Source of the DNA: Vibrio madracius
Lineage (GTDB): Bacteria; Pseudomonadota; Gammaproteobacteria; Enterobacterales; Vibrionaceae
Length of the DNA: 6,419 nt
Reading direction: 5' to 3'
Assembly: GCA_000695745.1 (NCBI GenBank)
Contig: ASHK01000774.1
Span: forward strand, 1-6,419
Below the pieces are notes generated by a model. It did not search any database, was not told the origin of the DNA, and worked only from the letters and a program-made list of their open reading frames with translations. How positions within the stretch are numbered: the first letter of the stretch is position 1; each line of letters starts with the position of its first letter. Positions 1 to 5,824 of this stretch are shown here, piece by piece. A program made the translations under genes and the position numbers.

Positions 1-349
1 TTTGAAGTAGCTCTAAACGAGGCAATAATGATTCGGGCGTACCATCATCATTGTTCGGTATGGCAATGACGGTTGGGCGCTTATTGACAGTCGAGGGAAA
101 GAACTTCACAAAATCTATCGACTGTACAAGTAAGTCGAGACATTGCTGTTGGGAAAGTTCGCGATACAGATTTCCACCAGCATGTAAATGGCAGATAGGC
201 GGCCCACTAACCAAGCTGCTGTTTTTTTCAAACAATGCAACGTTTAGCCCTTGTTTTGCCAAATACAGTGCGACGGTTGAACCTGCCACTCCGCCACCAA
301 TGATTGCAACTCTTTTACCGCTGGTTGCCACCGCTAAATCTTTGTTCAT
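1..349 (-). CDS. FAD-dependent oxidoreductase, N-terminal part (3' end outside window)
   Basis: The first 116 codons of a gene that continues past the left edge are present and uninterrupted. Residues 13-42 form a classic Rossmann dinucleotide-binding unit: a hydrophobic strand, the glycine motif GGGVAG (18-23), a helix, then a second strand ending in Glu41, the residue that usually binds the FAD ribose. A further conserved-looking stretch, HLHAGGNLYRE (54-64), resembles the substrate/FAD-side loop of glycine/D-amino-acid-oxidase-like and malate:quinone-oxidoreductase-like flavoproteins. The substrate cannot be told from this fragment. The start is ATG at 349; an in-frame TAA lies two codons upstream, so no longer start is possible. 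No strong Shine-Dalgarno is visible. The gene is co-oriented with ybbAP but separated by 253 bases that include a terminator-like hairpin, so it is probably its own transcription unit. The first ten residues are polar and unlike a signal peptide, which suggests a cytoplasmic or membrane-peripheral enzyme. Confidence 0.8.
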   Translation of the reverse strand, partial: MNKDLAVATSGKRVAIIGGGVAGSTVALYLAKQGLNVALFEKNSSLVSGPPICHLHAGGNLYRELSQQQCLDLLVQSIDFVKFFPSTVNKRPTVIAIPNNDDGTPESLLPRLELLQ

Positions 350-401
350 CGCTTATTTATTGGCGTTATAAAGGAGGTCAATTTTAGCCTCTTAGACTAT
401 T

Positions 402-431
402 AAAAAAAATCACTATTTTTGTGATGTTTTT
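402..431 (-). terminator. Terminator-like hairpin downstream of ybbAP
   Basis: Read on the minus strand, a 5-bp stem (ATCAC/GTGAT, 409-413 with 421-425) and a 7-base loop are followed by a run of seven T (408 to 402). The A and T runs on both sides can extend the stem beyond one mismatch. It lies between ybbP and the FAD gene, where it could end the ybbAP transcript or attenuate reading into the FAD gene. The core stem is short and AT-rich, so it may be weak. Confidence 0.45.
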
Positions 432-450
432 CTTGACAGTAATTTAGTGC

Positions 451-547
451 ATAACTCAATTCCCTCGTAATTCGGGCTTGGATTACGCGCCATTACCGAT
501 AAATCAATGGTTACCGTTTTCTGCCTGTCATTTTACTATTGAGTTAT
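451..547. repeat. Perfect 10-bp inverted repeat, arms 77 bases apart
   Basis: ATAACTCAAT at 451-460 is exactly complementary to ATTGAGTTAT at 538-547. The right arm overlaps the first DnaA-like box of the cluster at 541-595. The arms would form a long-loop stem in RNA or single-stranded DNA. The intervening bases hold no convincing gene on either strand. Confidence 0.5.
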
Positions 548-595
548 CCAAAACTTTATCCACCGATTTTGTGGATAACTCCTAAAAATCGGTGG
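541..595. repeat. Nested inverted repeats with DnaA-box sequences
   Basis: Three perfect pairings compete here: 541-550 with 572-581 (GAGTTATCCA/TGGATAACTC), 556-563 with 571-578 (TTATCCAC/GTGGATAA), and 560-570 with 585-595 (CCACCGATTTT/AAAATCGGTGG, 11 bp, 14-base loop). They share bases, so only some can form together. Within them lie TTATCCAAA (544-552), TTATCCACC (556-564) and, on the minus strand at 570-578, TTATCCACA, the E. coli DnaA-box consensus. The 11-bp stem starts about 8 bases after the ybbP stop on the minus strand, so it may also act in 3' end formation or protection, although no good T run follows it. Confidence 0.6.
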
Positions 596-2017
596 CTAAC
601 TATTAAGCAAACTGCTTTTGACTTGTAGTAAGCATCTGTCGTATCAGAGAAAATAATACTAGCGCTAAGGTTACGAAAGCGATTGCGGGGACCATTACCC
701 AAGTGGATAAATGCCAACTCCACGGCAGCTCGAAGCCAAATTTCATGATCGAGCCTACAACGACCTCTGCACCCAGTGTCGCTACTAACCCTGCTGTTAT
801 CGCCATGATCCCGTATTCAGCCCATATCGTTCTGACAATTCGCCTACGACTTGCGCCCAAAGTTCGGTATAAGCGAATTTCAGCTTGACGTTGAGATAAA
901 CTTAGACGCAACAAGGTAAAGATAAGGAGGACACCAGATAGCACGCCAAGTGCTGCTAAAACGGTGATCGACCAAACTATTTGGCTCAGTAGACCTTGTA
1001 TCTTCTCTCCCATTAGTCGTATGTCCATTAAACTGACGGTTGGATGATTACGTGACAGCTCTCCAATCAATTGATTATCTTTGTCTTCAAGCCTAAAGCT
1101 CACTAGCCACGCACTTGGGATGTTGGCCATGACATCCGGAGTAAAGATGAAATAGAAGTTTGGCTTCATGTCACGCCATTCTACAAAGCGAATAGAGTTG
1201 ACGTTTGCGGTGATTTTTTGGCCATTTATAGTAAAACCCAACTTATCACCTATTTTAAGGTTTAGGTTCTCTGCCACGTCTTTTTCAACCGATACACCAT
1301 TTGTCTTCGTCCATTCACCTTCAATAACATCGTTATAGCTTGGTAATGTCTCCGCGTAGGTGAAGTTAAGCTCTCTTGTTAATGCGTCTTCCTGTTCCAG
1401 TCCTTGTTTTTGACGCAATTGAGCATCTTCTCCATTGATCTCAGTGAGTCTGCCTCTTGAAATGGGAAACGCTTCTGAACGCTGAATGTTATTTCCATCA
1501 AGCGCCTCGAGATAGCTTTGTTTTTCATGCTCACCAATATTAAGCGCAAAGGCATTCGGCGCATCAACCGGAAGTGTACGTTGCCAATCACTGAGTAAAT
1601 CGCTGCGCACCAACCAGATGGTCGTCAGTAGCATTAAAGACAGCCCTAACGCACCGTATTGAAGTCCGGTATGACGTTTACTTCTATTGATTCGACTGAC
1701 CGCAAGTTTCATCGAAACCGGTAGTGATACCTTCGACAGCAACCAAGTAAAAATGACACTGATCGCCCCTAAAACCACAAATAACCCGATAATACCTGCA
1801 AGGACGATCCAAACTAGGTTGTTATCACGATAGGCAACAAGCAAAGGAATCAGCGGGACAAGAATCAGAAAATAGATAAAACCACCGCGATTTTCATCGA
1901 CGCTTTGGAGTACCTCTACCGATGAGACCGAAATGAGCTTGTAGAGCGGAATACCCAAAGCAGGTACGCCGATACACAAACTCGATACGACAGCAATCAC
2001 GGCAGGTGTCAGGCCAT

Positions 2018-2018
2018 A
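2018..2018 (-). other. Frame break 3 in ybbP (one base missing)
   Basis: The upstream frame reads LPDPLPGMA and stops. Restoring one T on the coding strand (GGTATGG to GGTTATGG) gives LPGYGLTPAVIAVV and continues directly into the 465-codon C-terminal part. Confidence 0.75.
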
Positions 2019-2198
2019 CCCGGTAGTGGGTCTGGCAATAAATCCGTCAGCGGTAACCGTAATAACGTTTCAAGTAGCACGCCTAGCACCAGACCTGCAA
2101 CGATGGCTAATACAACCAAAAGCAAGGTTTGAATACTCAACCATCGAACCAACCAAGATTTGCTCGCCCCTAAGCTTTTCAGCATCGCAACTGTCTGT

Positions 2199-2201
2199 CT
2201 C
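2199..2201 (-). other. Frame break 2 in ybbP (one base missing)
   Basis: The frame ending ...YVQSRDRQLRC-stop should continue as YVQSRRQTVAMLKSLGA, which keeps the spacing of the E. coli YbbP segment SRYDLVAILKTLGA. One base is missing between the CGA codon and the following GACAG; which base is not certain. Confidence 0.7.
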
Positions 2202-2618
2202 GGCTTTGAACGTAGTTTTGACATGTCAGAACAAGTGTTGTCGCCGCCATAATAATAATGATGGCGACCGTCAACGATAGGTATTGGGTCGTCCGATCGA
2301 ATATCTCATTGGTTCGACTACCCGAACTTTGGTCTCGCCAGCGGTCGCTCGGCGTTAACTCAATCTGTTGTTTCAGTTGAGTGATGGCTGCTTCTTCTCC
2401 AGTAAGATAGGCTCGAAATTGAACTCGACTACCTAATTGAATCGCACCAGTTTCGTCCACCGATTCCTGGTGAATGTAAGCCGTTGGCATTTGCTGAAAC
2501 GGGTTGAAACTGATACCCGGCTCTTCGAGGATAACGCCACTCACCGTCAAGTCAGCGTCGCCCACAGTGACAACGTCACCCTGAGTGACACCAAGTTGTT
2601 CTGCTATTCTGCTATCAA

Positions 2619-2620
2619 CC
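2619..2620 (-). other. Frame break 1 in ybbP (one base missing)
   Basis: The first frame ends GELWLIAE-stop. Adding one G to the run TGGTT on the coding strand gives GELWVDSRIAEQLGV and enters the next open frame. Confidence 0.75.
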
Positions 2621-3035
2621 ACAACTCACCGGGTTTAACGTGATGTTGTGTCCCAGTATCTGTCGCTAATGTTAAAGTGCCTCTAAGAGGAAAATGATCA
2701 TCGACCGCTTTGACCGTAATCAGCTGCATCCCATTGTCGCTAAACGACATCGTCGCAAAGCGCGTATAAAAGGACGAGTTGAGCCCTGAAGCCTCGATAT
2801 ATTGTAGATTAGTGTCTGTTATTGGATTTGCGGTGATATACACCGTATCGGCAGTCAGTGCATCTTTGCCCTGCTTAACAATAACCTGCTCCATTCGCTC
2901 AGCGAGAGCGGATAAGCCAAAAATGCACGCTATGATCAACGTGAGAGAGATAGCAATAGGCCAAAGCTGCCCTTGCCTGATCTCGTCGATACTCCAACTG
3001 ATCAGTCGCTTATTGAGTCCTCCTTGAGCCATCTC

Positions 3036-3710
3036 TTATTCCTCTTCTAGCTTTCCGGCATTCATATGGAAAATACGGTCACAACGTTTCGCTAACGATA
3101 GATCGTGAGTCACTAACACCAGTGTTGTTCCATGTTCCTTGTTAAGATTGAACAGCAGTTCAACGATCTTATGTGCGGTGTTTTGGTCCAAGTTTCCGGT
3201 AGGCTCATCAGCAAACAAAATTTTCGGGCTGGTCATAAAGGCTCTTGCGATGGCAACTCGTTGCTGCTCTCCTCCCGATAATTGAGAAGGTAAATGATCG
3301 ATTCTGTGGCCCAAACCTACCGACTCTAGCAGCGCTTTAGCTTTGTCTGTGTCTTCATTTTCTCCTTTAAGCAGACACGGTAACGTCACATTTCCCAGTG
3401 CCGATAAACTTGGGATCAATAAAAAACTTTGAAATACGAAACCTAAATGATCACTGCGTATCTTTGCGCGTGCTTCATCATCAAGGTCTGAAATTCGCTG
3501 TTCTAGTAGTTGGATTGAACCTTGAGAAGGAACGTCCAAACCGGCCAGTAAAGTCATCAATGTCGATTTCCCTGCACCTGATGTTCCTACGATAGCAATA
3601 CTCTCACCCTCTTCGATTGACAGATTTACATCCTCGAGGATTGTTAAATGTTCCGTTTTCGTAGACACTACTTTGGACACTGATTCAGCTTTGATTATGG
3701 AAGAACTCAT
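3036..3710 (-). CDS. ybbA: YbbA-like ABC transporter ATP-binding protein
   Basis: An intact 224-residue ATPase of the MacB/LolD-like subgroup, which energises the YbbP permease at the inner face of the inner membrane. All nucleotide-binding motifs are visible: Walker A GTSGAGKST (42-50), Q-loop Gln94 within FVFQSF, signature LSGGEQQ (144-150), Walker B ILFADE (164-169) with catalytic Glu169, D-loop NLD (173-175) and switch His202 in VTHD. The segment LDDEARAKIRSDHLGFVFQSF and the family-typical length match YbbA. The start at 3710 gives the expected N-terminal length; the best ribosome site is AGGA about 13 bases upstream, rather distant. The gene is first in an operon with ybbP, three bases between stop and start. 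Its start codon overlaps the tesA start codon on the opposite strand, so its promoter must lie inside the tesA coding region. LolD is the main alternative, but the ybbP and tesA neighbours favour YbbA. Confidence 0.93.
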   Translation of the reverse strand: MSSSIIKAESVSKVVSTKTEHLTILEDVNLSIEEGESIAIVGTSGAGKSTLMTLLAGLDVPSQGSIQLLEQRISDLDDEARAKIRSDHLGFVFQSFLLIPSLSALGNVTLPCLLKGENEDTDKAKALLESVGLGHRIDHLPSQLSGGEQQRVAIARAFMTSPKILFADEPTGNLDQNTAHKIVELLFNLNKEHGTTLVLVTHDLSLAKRCDRIFHMNAGKLEEE

Positions 3711-3711
3711 G
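3708..3711. other. Overlapping divergent start codons of ybbA and tesA (CATG)
   Basis: The palindrome CATG serves both strands: ATG at 3709-3711 begins tesA on plus, and ATG at 3710-3708 begins ybbA on minus. Each gene's ribosome site and promoter therefore lie within the other's coding sequence: GGAAG at 3699-3703 for tesA, and AGGA read on minus about 13 bases from the ybbA start. Confidence 0.75.
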
Positions 3712-3854
3712 ATTCGGCAACTTTCCTTTTTCGTTTTAATTGTTTTATCCTTGGCCTCTTTAAATGCAAAAGCGGCGACGTTACTTATTCTTGGAGACAG
3801 CTTAAGTGCAGGCTACAACATGCGTGTAGAGCAGAGCTGGCCATCCATTGTTAT

Positions 3855-3857
3855 CAT
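3855..3857 (+). other. Frame break 1 in tesA (one base missing)
   Basis: After WPS the frame needs one more base in ATCATGAC (most simply AA in place of A) to give INDKLSSDTTPIE, matching the E. coli TesA spacing WPALLNDKW. Confidence 0.7.
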
Positions 3858-3889
3858 GACAAATTGTCATCAGACACAACCCCGATTGA

Positions 3890-3891
3890 GT
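3890..3891 (+). other. Frame break 2 in tesA (one base missing)
   Basis: GAGTCGTTAAC needs one extra G (GAGGTC) to read IEVVNGSVSGD. Without it the frame entered by the first repair reaches a TGA at 3887-3889. Confidence 0.7.
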
Positions 3892-4328
3892 CGTTAACGG
3901 CAGTGTTTCCGGTGATACCACAAGTAATGGTCTTGCCAAGCTCCCAGGCCTTCTCAAGCAACACTCCCCAGATTACCTACTGATTGAGTTAGGAGCTAAC
4001 GACGGGTTGAGAGGATTCCAGCCTAACATCATCAAGAAAAACTTGGCGTCGTTAATCGAAATGGGACAAAAAGCCGGTTCAAAAGTGCTACTGATGCAGA
4101 TTCGAATCCCACCCAATTACGGAAAACGGTATGCTTCTATGTTTGAGGGAATCTACCCTGCACTAGCAAAAGAAACCAACTTACCGTTGCTGCCATTTTT
4201 CTTGGAGCAGGTCATCATCAAGCCAGAATGGATGATGGAAGACGGATTACACCCAAAGCCAGAAGCTCAACCTTTTATTGCTCAATTCGTTGCTGACAGT
4301 ATGCGACCTCACCTTTAGCCTCACACTA

Positions 4329-4385
4329 AAACTTTTTTAAAGTTTCTACGAATTAAGGGCATCAGATTCACCTTTTTGATGCCCT
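4329..4385 (+). terminator. Hairpins after tesA, candidate terminator
   Basis: Two hairpins follow the tesA stop. The first is AAACTTT/AAAGTTT (4329-4335 with 4339-4345, 3-base loop). The second is stronger: AGGGCATCA/TGATGCCCT (4356-4364 with 4377-4385), a perfect 9-bp stem with a 12-base loop. The bases after the second stem are AT-rich but lack a pure T run, so termination is likely but not certain. The structure separates tesA from fabV. Confidence 0.5.
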
Positions 4386-4427
4386 AGCTCAATATAATTT
4401 ACAACACTTTACGTTATTCTGTGTCTT

Positions 4428-4433
4428 TATCAT
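4428..4433 (+). promoter_or_regulatory. Possible -10 element for fabV
   Basis: TATCAT matches five of six bases of the sigma-70 -10 consensus, 21 bases before the fabV ATG and downstream of the tesA hairpins. No good -35 lies at 16-18 bases upstream; the nearest TTTACG (4408-4413) is too close. A weak or activator-dependent promoter is the most that can be said. Confidence 0.25.
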
Positions 4434-5105
4434 CGTCTTAGATAGGTTGTATAAATGATAATTGAACCGATTATCAGCGGTGTCGTCGCACGGTCAGCCC
4501 ACCCAGAGGGCTGTAAAAAGGCGGTCGATAACCAAATTGATTACGTAAAGTCGGCAAATCCGATCAAGAATGGTCCAAAACGTGTGCTTATTATCGGCGC
4601 CTCTTCCGGTTTTGGACTTGCAGCACGCATCGCTCTCACTTTTGGCGGTGCCGAAGCTGACACCATAGGCGTTTCGTTCGAGCGTGGACCATCAGACAAG
4701 GGCATTGGTTCGGCAGGATGGTACAACAATATTTTCTTCAAAAAACGCGCTGAACAAGCGGGTCGTCGCGCTATCAATATTGTTGGCGACGCTTTTTCAA
4801 AGGATGTCAGAGAACAAGTCATTGAAGCCATTGAGACCTACTTCGAAGGTGAAGTGGATTTGGTCATCTATAGTCTAGCGACTGGTTTAAGACCTGATGG
4901 TGACGGTGGTTTCTGGCGCTCTGCAATTAAACCAATTGGAGAATCAGTCTCTGGCGCTACGATCAATCTGGAAACTGAACAATGGGAAGAAGCCACGCTT
5001 AGCCCAGCAACCGACGAAGAAATTCAAGGCACGCTAAAAGTGATGGGCGGTGAAGATTGGGAAAGCTGGATAGATACCCTCATCAACTCTGATTCCGTTG
5101 CAGAC

Positions 5106-5106
5106 G
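5106..5106 (+). other. Frame break 1 in fabV (one base missing)
   Basis: GACGTTTTAAA should read GACGGTTTTAAA to give ADGFKTIAFSYIGP, the FabV stretch just before the active site. Only one G is present. Confidence 0.75.
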
Positions 5107-5145
5107 TTTTAAAACCATTGCTTTTTCGTATATTGGTCCAACGTC

Positions 5146-5147
5146 AC
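5146..5147 (+). other. Frame break 2 in fabV (one base missing)
   Basis: After IGPTS one base is needed in TCACCCACCC to reach the frame reading HPIYLDGTLG. The lost base is either a second A or a fourth C; the sequence does not decide. Confidence 0.72.
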
Positions 5148-5180
5148 CCACCCAATCTACCTTGATGGTACATTAGGCGT

Positions 5181-5182
5181 GC
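5181..5182 (+). other. Frame break 3 in fabV (one base missing)
   Basis: GGCGTGCAAAAG needs an extra G (GTGGCA) to read LGVAKVDLHQTSHALN and place the active-site lysine codon at 5184-5186. Confidence 0.75.
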
Positions 5183-5666
5183 AAAAGTTGACTTGCACCA
5201 AACTAGCCATGCCTTGAATCTTGAACTCTCAAACTTTAATGGCAATGCGTATGCGACAGTGTGTAAAGCTCTTGTTACCAAAGCAAGTGTGTTTATTCCT
5301 GGTCTAAGTCCCTACTTACTCGCATTATATAAAACTATGAAAGCGCAAGGCACTCACGAAGAATGTATTGAGCAAATGCAGCGCCTGTTTTCAACCAAAC
5401 TATACGGTCAAGACAAGATCCCGCTCGATGGAGAACGATTAATTCGTATGGATGATTGGGAACTCGACCCTGATACTCAAAACCAAGTAGGCAAACTGCT
5501 CGAGCAAATGAATGCTGACAACTTTAAAACCATCGGTGATTTTGAAGGGTTCCAAAACACATTCTTAAACCTTAATGGCTTTGCCCTAGATGATGTTGAT
5601 TACACTAAAGAAGTTGATGTAGAACGATTACAGAAATTACGACCTTAGTTTATTGCGCCATGTTTT

Positions 5667-5690
5667 CGCAGTCTCACTTTTGAGACTGCG
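5667..5690 (+). terminator. Hairpin after fabV, candidate terminator
   Basis: CGCAGTCTCA and TGAGACTGCG form a perfect 10-bp stem with a 4-base loop, 18 bases after the fabV stop. The following bases are pyrimidine-rich but broken by other bases, so the T run is imperfect. It is the strongest simple hairpin in the window. Confidence 0.6.
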
Positions 5691-5755
5691 ACTATTCTTC
5701 CTCTTTGTCCAACCACTTACTATTCAGCATCACTAATCAGCCCTGAGCTAGACCT

Positions 5756-5761
5756 TATACT
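5756..5761 (+). promoter_or_regulatory. Possible -10 element for the last gene
   Basis: TATACT matches five of six bases of the -10 consensus, about 64 bases before the proposed start at 5825, but it has no recognisable -35. It overlaps the edge of a small palindrome, TTGAT-CGT-ATCAA (5762-5774), which could be an operator. Confidence 0.25.
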
Positions 5762-5785
5762 TTGATCGTATCAAGATAAATTGAA

Positions 5786-5804
5786 CGATGGCCTTTGACC
5801 ATCG
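5786..5804 (+). promoter_or_regulatory. Small hairpin in the leader of the last gene
   Basis: CGATGG (5786-5791) pairs with CCATCG (5799-5804) around a 7-base loop, ending 8 bases before the AGGA ribosome site (5813-5816). It may modulate translation; no known riboswitch fold is recognised. Confidence 0.3.
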
Positions 5805-5824
5805 AAAGCCACAGGACGTGGAAA

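Larger units (their letters stand above)
603..3032 (-). pseudogene. ybbP: YbbP-like ABC transporter permease, frame broken at three sites
   Basis: This is the membrane subunit of the YbbA-YbbP transporter, a FtsX/MacB-type permease of the inner membrane. The coding sequence falls in three frames but joins cleanly if one base is restored near 2619-2620, 2199-2201 and 2018. The repaired protein is 810 residues, like E. coli YbbP (about 804), with no internal stop. About ten membrane segments can be placed: one near residues 24-45, then a large extracytoplasmic domain, three near 250-368, three near 384-476, a second large soluble domain, and three near 686-798. Two FtsX-type signatures follow helix groups: VAMLKSLGASK in the first half and IRLYRTLGASRRR in the second. 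The start ATG at 3032 lies three bases after the ybbA stop, with AGAGGA at the end of ybbA as ribosome site, indicating translational coupling. FtsX/MacB-type systems often act on envelope substrates rather than import; the substrate here is unknown. The breaks are probably sequence errors, but as given the frame is interrupted. Confidence 0.85.
3709..4318 (+). pseudogene. tesA: TesA, periplasmic thioesterase I / lysophospholipase L1, frame broken at two sites
   Basis: SGNH/GDSL-family hydrolase; the E. coli enzyme cleaves acyl-CoA thioesters, lysophospholipids and some peptide esters in the periplasm. The N terminus is a clear signal peptide: Arg3, a hydrophobic core at about 5-18, and an AKA cleavage site before Ala23. 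The sequence then gives block I LILGDSLSAGY with nucleophile Ser31, block II GSVSGDTTSNG, block III GANDG with oxyanion Asn98, and block V DGLHP with Asp179 and His182 (repaired numbering). The first frame runs into a stop at 3895-3897. Restoring one base near 3855-3857 (giving INDKLSS, compare E. coli LNDKW) and one near 3890-3891 (giving PIEVVNGSVSG) yields 203 residues, close to the 208 of E. coli TesA. ATG at 3709 has GGAAG at 3699-3703. Without repair, the product would stop after about 62 residues and lose the Asp-His pair. Sequence error is more likely than decay, because the rest is well conserved. Confidence 0.88.
4455..5648 (+). pseudogene. fabV: FabV-type trans-2-enoyl-ACP/CoA reductase (NADH), frame broken at three sites
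   Basis: FabV reduces the trans-2 double bond of enoyl-ACP (or enoyl-CoA) with NADH, the last step of each round of type II fatty acid elongation in the cytoplasm. It is the triclosan-tolerant alternative to FabI. Visible marks are the long FabV-type N terminus ahead of the Rossmann fold, the cofactor loop GASSGFG (48-54), NGPKRVLIIG before it, VIYSLA, IKPIGES, MGGEDWE, and a C-terminal segment ending FALDDVDYTKEVDVE. The first frame fails near 5106. Restoring one base at about 5106, 5146-5147 and 5181-5182 gives 398 residues, the family's usual length, and recreates the FabV active-site signature Tyr-x8-Lys (Y236 in IYLDGTLGVAK, K245). As given, neither open segment contains that pair. The start ATG has TAGG 8 bases upstream. 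The N-terminal sequence differs from the commonest Vibrio FabV as I recall it, so this may be a second paralogue. Confidence 0.88.

Noticed and set aside
51..371. Open plus-strand frame of 106 codons
   Set aside because: It lies antisense to the FAD oxidoreductase, whose FAD-binding motif is unambiguous; the plus-strand translation shows no family features.
370..378. Strong Shine-Dalgarno-like AAAGGAGGT on the plus strand
   Set aside because: No start codon lies at a usable distance downstream; it is in the leader of the opposite-strand FAD gene.
433..461. TTGACA at 433-438, a perfect -35 element on the plus strand
   Set aside because: The bases 17 downstream (TCAATT) are a poor -10, and no plus-strand gene or obvious small RNA follows before the convergent ybbP end.
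2018..5182. Programmed ribosomal frameshifting to explain the frame breaks
   Set aside because: No slippery heptamers (such as A AAA AAG) are at the junctions, eight sites in three ordinary housekeeping-type genes would be unprecedented, and these families are normally encoded in one frame.
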